Part shown: in pieces, positions 49,208-56,833 of the stretch
Layout of the letters: each line of letters starts with the position of its first letter
Position numbering within the stretch: position 1 is the first letter of the stretch
Source: a virus
Direction: 5' to 3' (one strand)
Length of the DNA stretch: 62,556 nt
IMG/VR virus record: IMGVR_UViG_3300037189_033826
Span: 1 to 62,556 of that record
The notes under the pieces: generated by a model
Told to the model about the DNA's origin: nothing
The model's input: the letters and a program-made list of their open reading frames with translations, nothing else
Databases searched by the model: none
Translations under genes and position numbers: made by a program

Positions 49208-49509
49208 AGTGCCCAGCTTGTAATAAGAAGATGAAGGCTTCTGGTGGGGAGCTTGGGGATTCAGGCGTTTATATTTGCCAAAATAAACTTTGCAGAAAAT
49301 TCACATTTATATCCCATGATAATTGGCATCTTAAATTCGAAACTTTTACATTGGACCGTTTATATACTGAAACGGTAAACTTGTTCATTTATAAAAATGA
49401 TATTCAATCCTTATCTGAGATAATAGAGACATCTCTTCCTAAAGATATTTATTTGTTTTCAAAAGAAGAGATTTTGTCCAAAGTGAAAGAATTTTTGGTT
49501 TTCTCATGA
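49204..49509 (+). CDS. Zinc-ribbon-like protein, array member 8 (LVFS end)
   Basis: 101 aa with MKCPACNKKM and YICQNKLCRK (wider CxxxxC spacing), LKFETFTLDR, and the end FSKEEILSKVKEFLVFS. Coupled on both sides by ATGA. Confidence 0.78.
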   Translation: MKCPACNKKMKASGGELGDSGVYICQNKLCRKFTFISHDNWHLKFETFTLDRLYTETVNLFIYKNDIQSLSEIIETSLPKDIYLFSKEEILSKVKEFLVFS

Positions 49510-49841
49510 ATTGTCCTTATTGTCAGTCTATTATGGTAAATCATAAGCATATTGGTTCTGGTTGGCTAGCGTGTAATCAATGCCCTAAAGTCAATGTTTT
49601 CAGCTCTCTTGACAAGAGCAATAAATTTTATTATTTAAATCCAACAAGGTGGACGTTGGCAACATCCAAGTATTATATTTCATACAATGAAAGTTCTTCA
49701 GAAAATGAATGCTACACCGTTAATATTGAAGACCTAAACAATCACTATTTTGTAGGATTTCTAAAATTAGAAGAGGATCTTTACCTAAAAGAAGACTTAG
49801 AAATTAACGCTATCATTGAGACTCATCTAATTTTTAATTAA
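49506..49841 (+). CDS. Zinc-ribbon-like protein, array member 9 (LIFN end)
   Basis: 111 aa with MNCPYCQSIM and LACNQCPKVN knuckles and the end DLEINAIIETHLIFN. It is the last of the array, ends in TAA, and is separated from the RNA ligase gene by 70 nt with no obvious terminator. Confidence 0.78.
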   Translation: MNCPYCQSIMVNHKHIGSGWLACNQCPKVNVFSSLDKSNKFYYLNPTRWTLATSKYYISYNESSSENECYTVNIEDLNNHYFVGFLKLEEDLYLKEDLEINAIIETHLIFN

Positions 49842-49911
49842 TTCTAGGGCTTGCTAACCGTTATCCGCATCATCATTATAAATGATAAAGCTTTCAATTA
49901 AGGAAAATACA

Positions 49912-50781
49912 ATGACAGATTATTATCCATGTGTAGTTAAACTAGGAAAAGTAGAGCCTCTTCCAAATTCTGATTTCCTTCAGATTTCAACCGTTATGAA
50001 TGAGTATCCGGTTATTTTTAGAACCGGAGATTATAAATCAGGCGATTTAGTTGCTTTTTTACCATACGATACCATCGTTCCAAGCAATGAAACTTTTGCT
50101 TTCTTAACTCCTCCTCCTAAGAAAAATAAAGACGGCTCCATTAAACAAGAAAGCCCTCCAGTCGATCAAATTCCGATTAAATATCGAACTATTAAAAGCA
50201 AGCAAGTTAGAGGGACCTATTCAGAAGGTCTGCTAATGCCTTGTCCTCCTGGCTATAAAGAAGGCGATTCAGTTGTTGAGTATTATGGTTTAACTAAACG
50301 AGTCTATGAAGAAGAAGTTGAAGATCATCCAAATAATTTTAAAACCAAATCTGGATCAAATGATAATGAAAAGAACCCAAAAACTTTTCAATTAAAAAAA
50401 TATGATTTGGAAGGTATGGCTAAATATGGTTATACATTTGAAGAAGGAGAAAATGTATTAATCCAGGAGAAATTTGAAGGATGTGTTGATGGCTCCACCA
50501 TATTAGATTCCATTGAAAATGGAAAAATTTCTATAAAAGAAATCGTTGAAAATCGTCTTGGAATTCATGTTAAATCATATAATTCAGATTCTAATAATGT
50601 AGAATTTAACAAAATTTTAGAATTTTCAGAATTGCCTAATAACAATGATTGGTATGAGATAGAAACGGAGGATGGGAAAACGTTAAAATTAACGGGCAAT
50701 CATATGGTTTATTTACCAAAACTAGGCTGCTATCGTAGAGCCGACGAATTATCGTCAAATGATGATGTTTTGATTGACTAA
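49912..50781 (+). CDS. Rnl5-type RNA ligase N-half fused to N-intein
   Basis: 289 aa. Residues 1-190 are the N-terminal part of an RNA ligase like Deinococcus DRB0094 (Rnl5): an OB-like module (VVKLGKVEPLPNSDFLQI, GDYKSGDLVAFLPYD) and the start of the nucleotidyltransferase domain ending in the catalytic motif EKFEG (Lys187). Residues 191-289 are an N-intein starting CVDGSTI (Cys1) with the TGNHMVY block B and ending VLID before TAA. The rest of the ligase is at 51856-52497, so protein trans-splicing is needed for a working enzyme. The start is ATG 49912 with AAGGAAAAT. Confidence 0.9.
   Translation: MTDYYPCVVKLGKVEPLPNSDFLQISTVMNEYPVIFRTGDYKSGDLVAFLPYDTIVPSNETFAFLTPPPKKNKDGSIKQESPPVDQIPIKYRTIKSKQVRGTYSEGLLMPCPPGYKEGDSVVEYYGLTKRVYEEEVEDHPNNFKTKSGSNDNEKNPKTFQLKKYDLEGMAKYGYTFEEGENVLIQEKFEGCVDGSTILDSIENGKISIKEIVENRLGIHVKSYNSDSNNVEFNKILEFSELPNNNDWYEIETEDGKTLKLTGNHMVYLPKLGCYRRADELSSNDDVLID
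50482..50778 (+). other. Split intein, N-terminal half (IntN, 99 aa)
   Basis: It begins at Cys1 immediately after the ligase KFEG motif. Block A is CVDGSTILDS and block B is LKLTGNHMVYLP with the T-x-x-H that assists the N-S acyl shift. It ends at a natural stop codon, so this is a split rather than a contiguous intein. The nucleophile after splicing is Cys of the C-extein. Confidence 0.9.
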
Positions 50782-50805
50782 CTGAAAAATTAGATTCAAT
50801 CTTTT

Positions 50806-50831
50806 CTATATTGATATATAATTCAATATGG
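50806..50831 (+). promoter_or_regulatory. Hairpin burying the start codon of the EDxHD endonuclease
   Basis: CTATATTGA (50806-50814), loop TATATAAT, TCAATATGG (50823-50831): nine pairs including one G-T. The ATG at 50828-50830 is within the 3' arm. If formed, it would restrict initiation of the endonuclease on long read-through transcripts, as described for several T4 homing endonuclease mRNAs. Confidence 0.6.
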
Positions 50832-51754
50832 AAAAATGGACTTGCAGATATTGCCACGTTGAAAATAATTATAAAAATAAGTACACCGTATCTTCACACA
50901 TATCTAGATGTCAAGATTGGAAAAAATGGAAGAGAGAAAATCTCTCTGAAGAATTTTTAATTAAAAGATATGTTAATGAAGAGGCTTCGTTGCCAGAAAT
51001 TGCAGAAGAGTTAGGATTAGTTTCTGTTACGGCAGTGTATAATCAGCTCAAAAAATTTAAAATAAAAATTAGAACGGTTAAAGAGGCTTGCCCTAATTCT
51101 AAGAAAAAGGCAGAAAAGACTAATTTAATTAGATATGGCGCTAGACATAATTTATCGCCAGGACATCCGGTCCGAGTTGCTTATGACGCCAAAATATTGG
51201 CAGAATATGGCGCAATAAATACCTTTCAATTAGAATCTATTAAGAATAAAATTAAAGAAAGTTTATTAGAAAAATATGGGTACGAATATACATGTCAAAT
51301 TCCTTATGTTAAAGAAAAAGTCAAGAAAACAATGATGGAAAGATATGGGACTAATTGTCCATTAGATTTAGTTAGAAGTAAGAATACATATACAAAAATA
51401 CACCAAAAAGTTTTTAATTGGTTAAAAGAAGGTGGTTATAATGTAGATGTTGAATTAAATGTAAAAGATGAAAATGGCAAATATTATTATTTTGATGTTT
51501 ATTTTAATGATAATAAAAAATTAATTGAAGTAAATGGTGATTTCTATCATGGAAATCCAAGGTTTTATTCCAAAAATGATACCATAAAAATATATGGCGT
51601 AGTTAAAACCGCAGAAGAATTATGGAACAAAGATTTTGAAAAAACTAAATTTGCTGAAAAATTAGGATATTCAGTTCTTTCTGTTTGGGAATATGATATA
51701 GATAATGATTTTGATTCTGTTAAAAAACAAATTTTAGAATTTCTTAAAAAATGA
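50828..51754 (+). CDS. EDxHD (Vsr-like) homing endonuclease between intein halves
   Basis: 308 aa. The N-terminus has a Cys/His pair arrangement (CRYCHVENNYKNKYTVSSH) resembling a zinc finger and a helix-turn-helix-like LPEIAEELGLVSVTAVY. The middle has three loosely repeated LLEKYGYEYT/MERYGTNCP-type modules. The C-terminal nuclease fold has KKLIEVNGDFYHGNPRFY and SVLSVWEYDID, the E-D-x-H-D-type motif of Vsr-like homing endonucleases known from fractured split-intein genes. It has its own start and overlaps IntC by ATGA. It would mobilise the intein insertion. Confidence 0.87.
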   Translation: MEKWTCRYCHVENNYKNKYTVSSHISRCQDWKKWKRENLSEEFLIKRYVNEEASLPEIAEELGLVSVTAVYNQLKKFKIKIRTVKEACPNSKKKAEKTNLIRYGARHNLSPGHPVRVAYDAKILAEYGAINTFQLESIKNKIKESLLEKYGYEYTCQIPYVKEKVKKTMMERYGTNCPLDLVRSKNTYTKIHQKVFNWLKEGGYNVDVELNVKDENGKYYYFDVYFNDNKKLIEVNGDFYHGNPRFYSKNDTIKIYGVVKTAEELWNKDFEKTKFAEKLGYSVLSVWEYDIDNDFDSVKKQILEFLKK

Positions 51755-51855
51755 AAATTAAATCCATAAAGAAAATAGAGTCTTCTAGTAAGAGATATGA
51801 TATTACCGTTGCTAACACCAGCAATTATTATGCAAACGACATATTAATTCATAAT
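51751..51855 (+). other. Split intein, C-terminal half (IntC, 35 aa)
   Basis: KIKSIKKIESSSKRYDITV then ANTSNYYANDILIHN: the F block and terminal His-Asn needed for Asn cyclisation, directly followed by Cys+1 of the ligase. It starts with its own ATG that overlaps the endonuclease stop. Length and layout are standard for short IntC fragments such as those of gp41-type split inteins. Confidence 0.9.
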
Positions 51856-52497
51856 TGCAATGCTTCTGCCACATATGCTGAGAATAAATTGTGGGTAAAA
51901 AGCCGCAATTATTTCAAACGCAATGGGACTGCAAATGTAAAATTTAAAGCTCCTCTGAGAAGACCAGTTGCCTATACTAAATACTTATTCAATAAACTAG
52001 TTTCTAGTATAAACAATATAATGATTGTTTTAGGTTTAGTTCCAAAACCAGCGTCAGTTGCAAAAAGTATGTGGTGGGAGATACCAATCAGATATAATTT
52101 AGAAGAAAAATTAAAGAAATATCCATACTTAACCATTTATTATGAAATGGTTGGACAGGTTAGAAATTTTAAATATCATTGCAAATCTAAGGATGGTTAT
52201 ATTGAAATGGATGGTATTATTTTTGATATTTGGGATATTAAAAATAAAAAATTTTTAGAATGGCATGAAGTTGTTGCTATTGCTAATGATTTGGGAATGA
52301 AAACCGCATCTGTCTTGTATGAAGGTCCGTGGAAAACAGACAGAAGCCTTCATGCTCTTGCTGAAGGAAAATCTACCTTAGGAGATCATGTAAAAGAAGG
52401 CTGGGTCATGCGCTCTGTTCCAGAATCTTATCATCCTAAATTAGGCAGAAAGATTGTAAAATTAAAGGGTAGAGATTATAAACTTGCTAAAGGATAA
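51751..52497 (+). CDS. C-intein fused to Rnl5-type RNA ligase C-half
   Basis: 248 aa. After the 35-residue IntC, the ligase resumes at CNASATYAENKLWVKSR, continuing motif I (KFEG-CNAS). IYYEMVGQVRNF resembles motif III, DGIIFDIWDI motif IIIa, EGWVMRSVPE motif IV and IVKLKGRDYKLAKG motif V with the catalytic Lys pair. Spliced, the ligase would be about 403 residues. It joins RNA ends, probably nicks in duplexes, as Deinococcus Rnl does. It is followed by a kinase-phosphatase gene, forming an RNA repair operon. Confidence 0.9.
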   Translation: MKIKSIKKIESSSKRYDITVANTSNYYANDILIHNCNASATYAENKLWVKSRNYFKRNGTANVKFKAPLRRPVAYTKYLFNKLVSSINNIMIVLGLVPKPASVAKSMWWEIPIRYNLEEKLKKYPYLTIYYEMVGQVRNFKYHCKSKDGYIEMDGIIFDIWDIKNKKFLEWHEVVAIANDLGMKTASVLYEGPWKTDRSLHALAEGKSTLGDHVKEGWVMRSVPESYHPKLGRKIVKLKGRDYKLAKG

Positions 52498-52498
52498 G

Positions 52499-53434
52499 AT
52501 GTCTACCGTCGTATTAATTATGGGTTATCCTTCTTCGGGTAAATCCAGACTCGCCAAGACCTTTATTGATAAAGGATATCAAAACCTCAATCGGGACACT
52601 ATTGGCGGAAGCATCATTGATTTGCTTCCAAAATTAGAATCATATCTTATAGACAATAAAGATGTTGTGTTAGATAACTTATTTCCTAATGTTGAGATAA
52701 GAAAGCCATTTATTGATTTAGGAAAGAAATATAAGGCAAACATTGAAGCTCATGTTATGGGAACTTCAATGGAAGACTCTCAATTTAATTTTCTAGAAAG
52801 AATGTTAAAGCTGGAAGGAAGAATGCTTTCTTTTGAGGAAATTAAAAAGTCCAAGAATCCGAGCATCTTTCCTCCGGCTGTTTTTTATAAGTACAGAAAA
52901 GATTATGTTAAACCTTCAAAAGAAGAAGGTTTTGATTTGATTGTAAATCATTCATTTACTAGAAAATTGCATGATGGATTCAATACTAAATTGTTAATAT
53001 GTGATTTTGATTCGACATTAAGAGAATGTATTGATGGGAATGGAAAATATCCGGTTGAACCGTCACAGGTTAAGATTATGCCAAATCGGGCTCGAATATT
53101 AAAAGAATATTTAGATCGCGGCTATAAACTCTGCGGAGTCTCAAATCAAAGCGGGATTCACAAAGGTGAGCTGACTCATCAGAAAGCGGTTGAATGCTTT
53201 GAAGAGACTAATAGGCTTTTGGGAGTTGAAATTGATTACAGGTTTTGCCCACATCAAAGCGCTCCGCTATCTTGTTATTGCAGAAAGCCAAATTCTTTAT
53301 TTGGGATAGAGTTTATTCATAAATATAAAGCAAGCGCTAAAGATAGCTATTTTGTAGGCGATTTTCATTCTGACAAAACATTCGCTCAAAGATTAAACAT
53401 TAGCTATGTAGACGCATCATTGTTTTTTAAATAA
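52499..53434 (+). CDS. Polynucleotide kinase/phosphatase, copy 1
   Basis: 311 aa, starting at ATG 52499 with AAGGATA just upstream. The N-terminal P-loop kinase GYPSSGKS phosphorylates 5'-OH ends, and the C-terminal HAD phosphatase with DFDSTLREC (D-x-D), VSNQSG and VGDFHSDK removes 3'-phosphates. This is the domain order of T4 Pnkp. It heals RNA ends for the neighbouring ligase. The last codons (SYVDASLFFK) are echoed by a short frame after the downstream HNH gene, suggesting the 3' end was duplicated when that gene inserted. Confidence 0.87.
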   Translation: MSTVVLIMGYPSSGKSRLAKTFIDKGYQNLNRDTIGGSIIDLLPKLESYLIDNKDVVLDNLFPNVEIRKPFIDLGKKYKANIEAHVMGTSMEDSQFNFLERMLKLEGRMLSFEEIKKSKNPSIFPPAVFYKYRKDYVKPSKEEGFDLIVNHSFTRKLHDGFNTKLLICDFDSTLRECIDGNGKYPVEPSQVKIMPNRARILKEYLDRGYKLCGVSNQSGIHKGELTHQKAVECFEETNRLLGVEIDYRFCPHQSAPLSCYCRKPNSLFGIEFIHKYKASAKDSYFVGDFHSDKTFAQRLNISYVDASLFFK

Positions 53435-53451
53435 ATTTTATGCCAGATATA

Positions 53452-53470
53452 CTCCTATTTAAAATAGGAG
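53452..53470 (+). promoter_or_regulatory. Hairpin sequestering the ribosome site of the HNH endonuclease
   Basis: CTCCTATT (53452-53459), loop TAA, AATAGGAG (53463-53470): a perfect 8-bp stem whose 3' arm contains the AGGAG ribosome-binding site, 4 nt before ATG 53475. Translation would be blocked on transcripts that include the whole stem, and free if transcription started within it. This is typical of regulated homing endonuclease genes. Confidence 0.75.
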
Positions 53471-53474
53471 CGCC

Positions 53475-54251
53475 ATGAAAAAATATAAAGATTTATGCGG
53501 GCAAAAATTTGGAAGACTTCTAGTCTTGTCTAGAGAAATAGAGCGAAGAAGTAGCAGAAGTATATATTGGTATTGTTTGTGTGATTGTGGTAATAAAAAA
53601 ATTATTGCAGGATCATCATTAAAAGCGATAAATGGAACTAAAAGTTGTGGATGTTTAAAGGTTGAGCGACAAAAGAAAAGAGCCAAAAACTATGCAGGAC
53701 ATAGATTTGGTAGATTAACTGTTTTATCTCGTGATCTTTCAAAAAGAAAAGATCATAACCCACATTGGAAATGTATTTGTGATTGTGGAATAGAGACCGT
53801 TACTAGTATAGGTTCCCTTAAAAAGGGGGAAACGACAAGTTGTGGATGTTTTCAATTAGAAATTTTCACAGAAAGATTTAAAAAAATAAATATTAAAAAT
53901 AAGGGAGAGTCTGCTGCAAATTCAATTGCATATAGATATAAATATAATGCAAATTTACGAGATCTTGAATTTAAATTAACGGATTTGGAATTTAAAAATC
54001 TTATATTTAATAATTGTTTTTATTGTAACGCCATTCCAAGCAATAACTCTAAAAATAGATATGGAAATGGAGATGTTATCTATAATGGAATAGATAGAGT
54101 AAATGACTTGATTGGCTATCAAACTGATAATTGTGTTACATGTTGTAAAAATTGCAATAGGGCTAAATATAAAATGTCTCATCAAGAATTTATGAATTGG
54201 GTAAATAATATTTATAAAACTTCTATAATAGTCAATTCTCAACATGATTGA
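53475..54251 (+). CDS. HNH-type homing endonuclease with zinc-finger repeats
   Basis: 258 aa. Two similar N-terminal modules (GQKFGRLLVLSR ... CDCG ... SCGC and GHRFGRLTVLSR ... CDCG ... SCGC) each with four Cys, as in many phage HNH endonucleases. The C-terminal nuclease part has FKNLIFNNCFYCNAIPS, YNGIDRVNDLIGY and NCVTCCKNCNRAK, where paired Cys bind zinc and the central NGIDR holds the catalytic region (histidine replaced, so an HNN/HNH variant). Flanking genes are intact, so it is free-standing, inserted just after a pnk gene. Translation appears hairpin-regulated. Confidence 0.85.
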   Translation: MKKYKDLCGQKFGRLLVLSREIERRSSRSIYWYCLCDCGNKKIIAGSSLKAINGTKSCGCLKVERQKKRAKNYAGHRFGRLTVLSRDLSKRKDHNPHWKCICDCGIETVTSIGSLKKGETTSCGCFQLEIFTERFKKINIKNKGESAANSIAYRYKYNANLRDLEFKLTDLEFKNLIFNNCFYCNAIPSNNSKNRYGNGDVIYNGIDRVNDLIGYQTDNCVTCCKNCNRAKYKMSHQEFMNWVNNIYKTSIIVNSQHD

Positions 54252-54297
54252 ATGTATTGATTTTCAATATGTAGATGAAAAAGAATTCTTTAAATGA
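54244..54297 (+). pseudogene. Displaced C-terminal fragment of the pnk gene (17 codons)
   Basis: A short frame, MIECIDFQYVDEKEFFK, starts in the end of the HNH gene and overlaps the next gene by ATGA. Its YVD-xxx-FFK-stop ending matches the end of the kinase-phosphatase upstream (YVDASLFFK), also at DNA level (TATGTAGA...TTTAAAT). It is best read as the original 3' end of pnk, cut off when the endonuclease gene inserted with a replacement tail. It could still act as a leader for coupled translation. Confidence 0.55.
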
Positions 54298-54617
54298 GCA
54301 GTATTTATTCATTGTTTAGAGAAAATGAGTCTTATTTTTATTTCGATTCTCAAGACATGATAATTGATAGGCAATATATTGTTATCCCCTTAAAATGGAA
54401 ACATCATATGGCTTCATACGATTGTGTGTCAATTTTATTATCAGACATTGATTTATTATCATCGTTAAATGAATCAACGTCAATTTCAGATGTGTTATCG
54501 TTTATAACAGATAATTATCCAAATTTTTCAACAAAAGATGCAATTGAAATCACAAAACATTTTAAAAATTATAAACGGGCTTATGCTCTTGCTAAAGAAA
54601 TCTTAATTTTTTCTTAA
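54294..54617 (+). CDS. Hypothetical protein with LIFS tail, 107 aa
   Basis: Begins MSSIYSLFRENESYFYFDSQ, has a strand-rich first half and a helical second half, and ends KRAYALAKEILIFS with penultimate Phe. No Cys knuckles, so it belongs to a different family from the zinc ribbons yet shares the tail. ATGA overlap with the pnk fragment. Confidence 0.7.
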   Translation: MSSIYSLFRENESYFYFDSQDMIIDRQYIVIPLKWKHHMASYDCVSILLSDIDLLSSLNESTSISDVLSFITDNYPNFSTKDAIEITKHFKNYKRAYALAKEILIFS

Positions 54618-54635
54618 TTTTGATAAGGAGTTACA

Positions 54636-55016
54636 ATGGCTGCATGGGGACCAAAACCATTTCAAAATGAATTGGCAACTGATTTTGTACTAACATTAGT
54701 TAATACAAACATTCACAATATTTTATTAGAGCCTATTGATAGAGATACTAAATTTCTTAAGCACAAATTATCGTATTATTATGATAGATTTCGTGCGGCA
54801 TTAGAGCTAATGATCTTGTTTGAAGAAAATAAAGTTTTTGCCTTTGCCAAAGGCTATTACGATTTAGCGATTGAAAAATTAAATATTATTTTAACAGACA
54901 TCGAATACCATGAAACATGGGATAATAAGTCTAAGACTAAAAGTCAAAATTATATTTTAGACATTCAAAGGCAATTGCAAAAATTAATGGAATTACAAAA
55001 TTTAGCTAGGGATTAA
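54636..55016 (+). CDS. DUF4259-like protein, 126 aa
   Basis: Opens MAAWGPKPFQNELATDFVLTL, close to the M-G-x-W-G-x-G-x-F-x-N-D-x-A-x-D-x-L signature of DUF4259 proteins, followed by helices. DUF4259 proteins are widespread small proteins often near toxin-immunity loci; the function is unknown. It has an AAGGAG ribosome site. A second protein with a similar start lies at 58087. It is directly upstream of an RNA ligase. Confidence 0.72.
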   Translation: MAAWGPKPFQNELATDFVLTLVNTNIHNILLEPIDRDTKFLKHKLSYYYDRFRAALELMILFEENKVFAFAKGYYDLAIEKLNIILTDIEYHETWDNKSKTKSQNYILDIQRQLQKLMELQNLARD

Positions 55017-55018
55017 AA

Positions 55019-56017
55019 ATGTCAGTCATTCACTGGACCGAAATTACAAGCCTTCATAATATTCGAAAGTTTACTCAATCTCACCCAGAGATTCTGAATG
55101 GGAATTCGAGAGTAAGTTATAAATATAAAGTTAAAATTCATGGGGCATGCTGTGCCGTTCAAATTCATCAAGATAAAATTATTCCTCAGAGTCGAACAAC
55201 TGAATTAACGCAAAGCCAAGATAATTATGGTTTTGCTCGCTGGGTCTTTTCTCAGAAGAATCTTTGGGAACAAATTCATCTTGACACAGATGAAGAAATG
55301 GTTATTTTTGGAGAATGGGCGGGCAAAGGTGTACAACAAGGCGTAGCTGCTTCAGAAATTTCTGATAAATTCTTTGCTGTTTTTGCTGCTCGATATTTAG
55401 ATTCAGATAATGACACTCTAATTATAGACCCATTTGTTCTTCAAGATTTGGTCAAAAACATTCCTAATACTTATGTTCTTCCATGGCAGGGAGCCCAAAT
55501 AGAAATTGATTGGAACGCCTCTTCTGAAGAGCTTGCCAAGCAAGCCGAAGAAATCAATAAAATTGTTTATCAGATTGAAAAGAACGACCCATGGATTGAA
55601 AATACCTTTGGTATAAAAGGTGTTGGCGAAGGAATCGTCCTATATCCAGTTAGCCAGAACCATCTTGGTAATAAAAATTACAGCAATCTTTGCTTTAAGG
55701 CTAAAGGCGATAAACATAAAAACATTAAGAATAACGCACCTGCACAGGTAGACGCATCTACCGCTAATAGCATTGAACAATTTGTGGATATGGTTTTGAC
55801 CGAAGCAAGATTAGAACAGGGAATTACTACTCTTGCTGGCAGTTTATCCTTTGATATGAAATACATTAGTCCATTTTTAACTTGGATTTCAAATGATGTT
55901 CAAAAAGAAACCAAAGATGAATTGGAGGCTTCTAATTTAGAGTGGAAGCAGGTCTCAAAGTCTATTAATGATAAAGCTAGAAAATGGTTTTTATCTAAGC
56001 ATCAAGAAAAAGCTTGA
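55019..56017 (+). CDS. Rnl2-like RNA ligase
   Basis: 332-aa nucleotidyltransferase with motif I KYKVKIHGACCAV (the K-x-H-G form seen in T4 Rnl2), motif III IFGEWAGKG, motif IIIa-like DKFFAVFAARY, motif IV GEGIVLYP and motif V CFKAKGDKH. Rnl2 enzymes seal 3'-OH/5'-phosphate nicks in RNA duplexes. It starts 2 nt after the DUF4259-like gene and is the second ligase of this island. Confidence 0.88.
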   Translation: MSVIHWTEITSLHNIRKFTQSHPEILNGNSRVSYKYKVKIHGACCAVQIHQDKIIPQSRTTELTQSQDNYGFARWVFSQKNLWEQIHLDTDEEMVIFGEWAGKGVQQGVAASEISDKFFAVFAARYLDSDNDTLIIDPFVLQDLVKNIPNTYVLPWQGAQIEIDWNASSEELAKQAEEINKIVYQIEKNDPWIENTFGIKGVGEGIVLYPVSQNHLGNKNYSNLCFKAKGDKHKNIKNNAPAQVDASTANSIEQFVDMVLTEARLEQGITTLAGSLSFDMKYISPFLTWISNDVQKETKDELEASNLEWKQVSKSINDKARKWFLSKHQEKA

Positions 56018-56029
56018 AGAGTAAATTAA

Positions 56030-56305
56030 ATGAAATTACTACTCTTAATTAATAAATTTATTAAAAAAATTTACAACGAATATAAATTTAAACAAAACAT
56101 AAGATATTTTAGGAAACACCTCCATGTTTTGCTAATATCACCTGTCTATAAACATAAATGGGTCCTTGTTTATGACGGAGCCATTCATGGAGTGTTTGAA
56201 AACCCAGGCGAAGGCTTAAGGTTTGTGCGCAACAATAAAAATATATTTACTGCTAGAAATTTTTGTCTTCAACACGTAGTAGAAGAAGGGCATCATAGAA
56301 TATGA
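56030..56305 (+). CDS. Hypothetical basic protein, 91 aa
   Basis: N-terminus hydrophobic and Lys-rich (LLLLINKFIKKIYNEYKFKQ), possibly membrane-associated or nucleic-acid-binding. The C-terminal half has KHKWVLVYDGAIHGVFENP, a beta-hairpin-like stretch. ATGA overlap with the next gene. No family recognised. Confidence 0.63.
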   Translation: MKLLLLINKFIKKIYNEYKFKQNIRYFRKHLHVLLISPVYKHKWVLVYDGAIHGVFENPGEGLRFVRNNKNIFTARNFCLQHVVEEGHHRI

Positions 56306-56832
56306 AATATCCAAACGAACCTTATGAACCTTTTCCTCCGGAAGAGCCAAATCGATATCTCGATAAGATTGCGGAGATTAAAAGTATTGCTATAAATGAT
56401 GTAACTGACTATTTTTATAGTCCAACTTACAGAATCTCCCTGTCTTCTATTTTAGAAAAATTAAACTCTTTGCCAAAAGATAAAGAGCTTTTTATTGGAA
56501 TTAAAAAAGAATCATCGTATAATTACGATGATGAAGAGACTGACTTTTTTCTTTCGATTTTAGAAAATCAAAAAATTGAAGACCCTAAATATGAACAAAA
56601 TATGAAGAATTTCATAAAGGCTCAAGAAAAATATAAGAAAGAATTAGCGTCTTTTAAAGATAAACAGAAGATTTTTAAAAAGGAACTAGCCAAATATAAC
56701 GAATGGAAACAAGAAGAAGATATTAAATATATGGAAAAGAAACTTCAGGCTCTAAAAGAACAAAAAGCTAAAAAAGAAAAAGCGATTAAAGTTGCCGAAG
56801 ATAAACTTCGCTCTTTAAATATTAAAGAATAA
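56302..56832 (+). CDS. Hypothetical coiled-coil protein, 176 aa
   Basis: Pro-rich N-terminus (YPNEPYEPFPPEEPNRY), then a small globular part, then about 80 residues of Lys/Glu heptads forming a long coiled coil. It overlaps the previous gene and lies directly upstream of the second kinase-phosphatase. It may be a scaffold or structural factor; function unknown. Confidence 0.7.
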   Translation: MKYPNEPYEPFPPEEPNRYLDKIAEIKSIAINDVTDYFYSPTYRISLSSILEKLNSLPKDKELFIGIKKESSYNYDDEETDFFLSILENQKIEDPKYEQNMKNFIKAQEKYKKELASFKDKQKIFKKELAKYNEWKQEEDIKYMEKKLQALKEQKAKKEKAIKVAEDKLRSLNIKE

Positions 56833-56833
56833 A

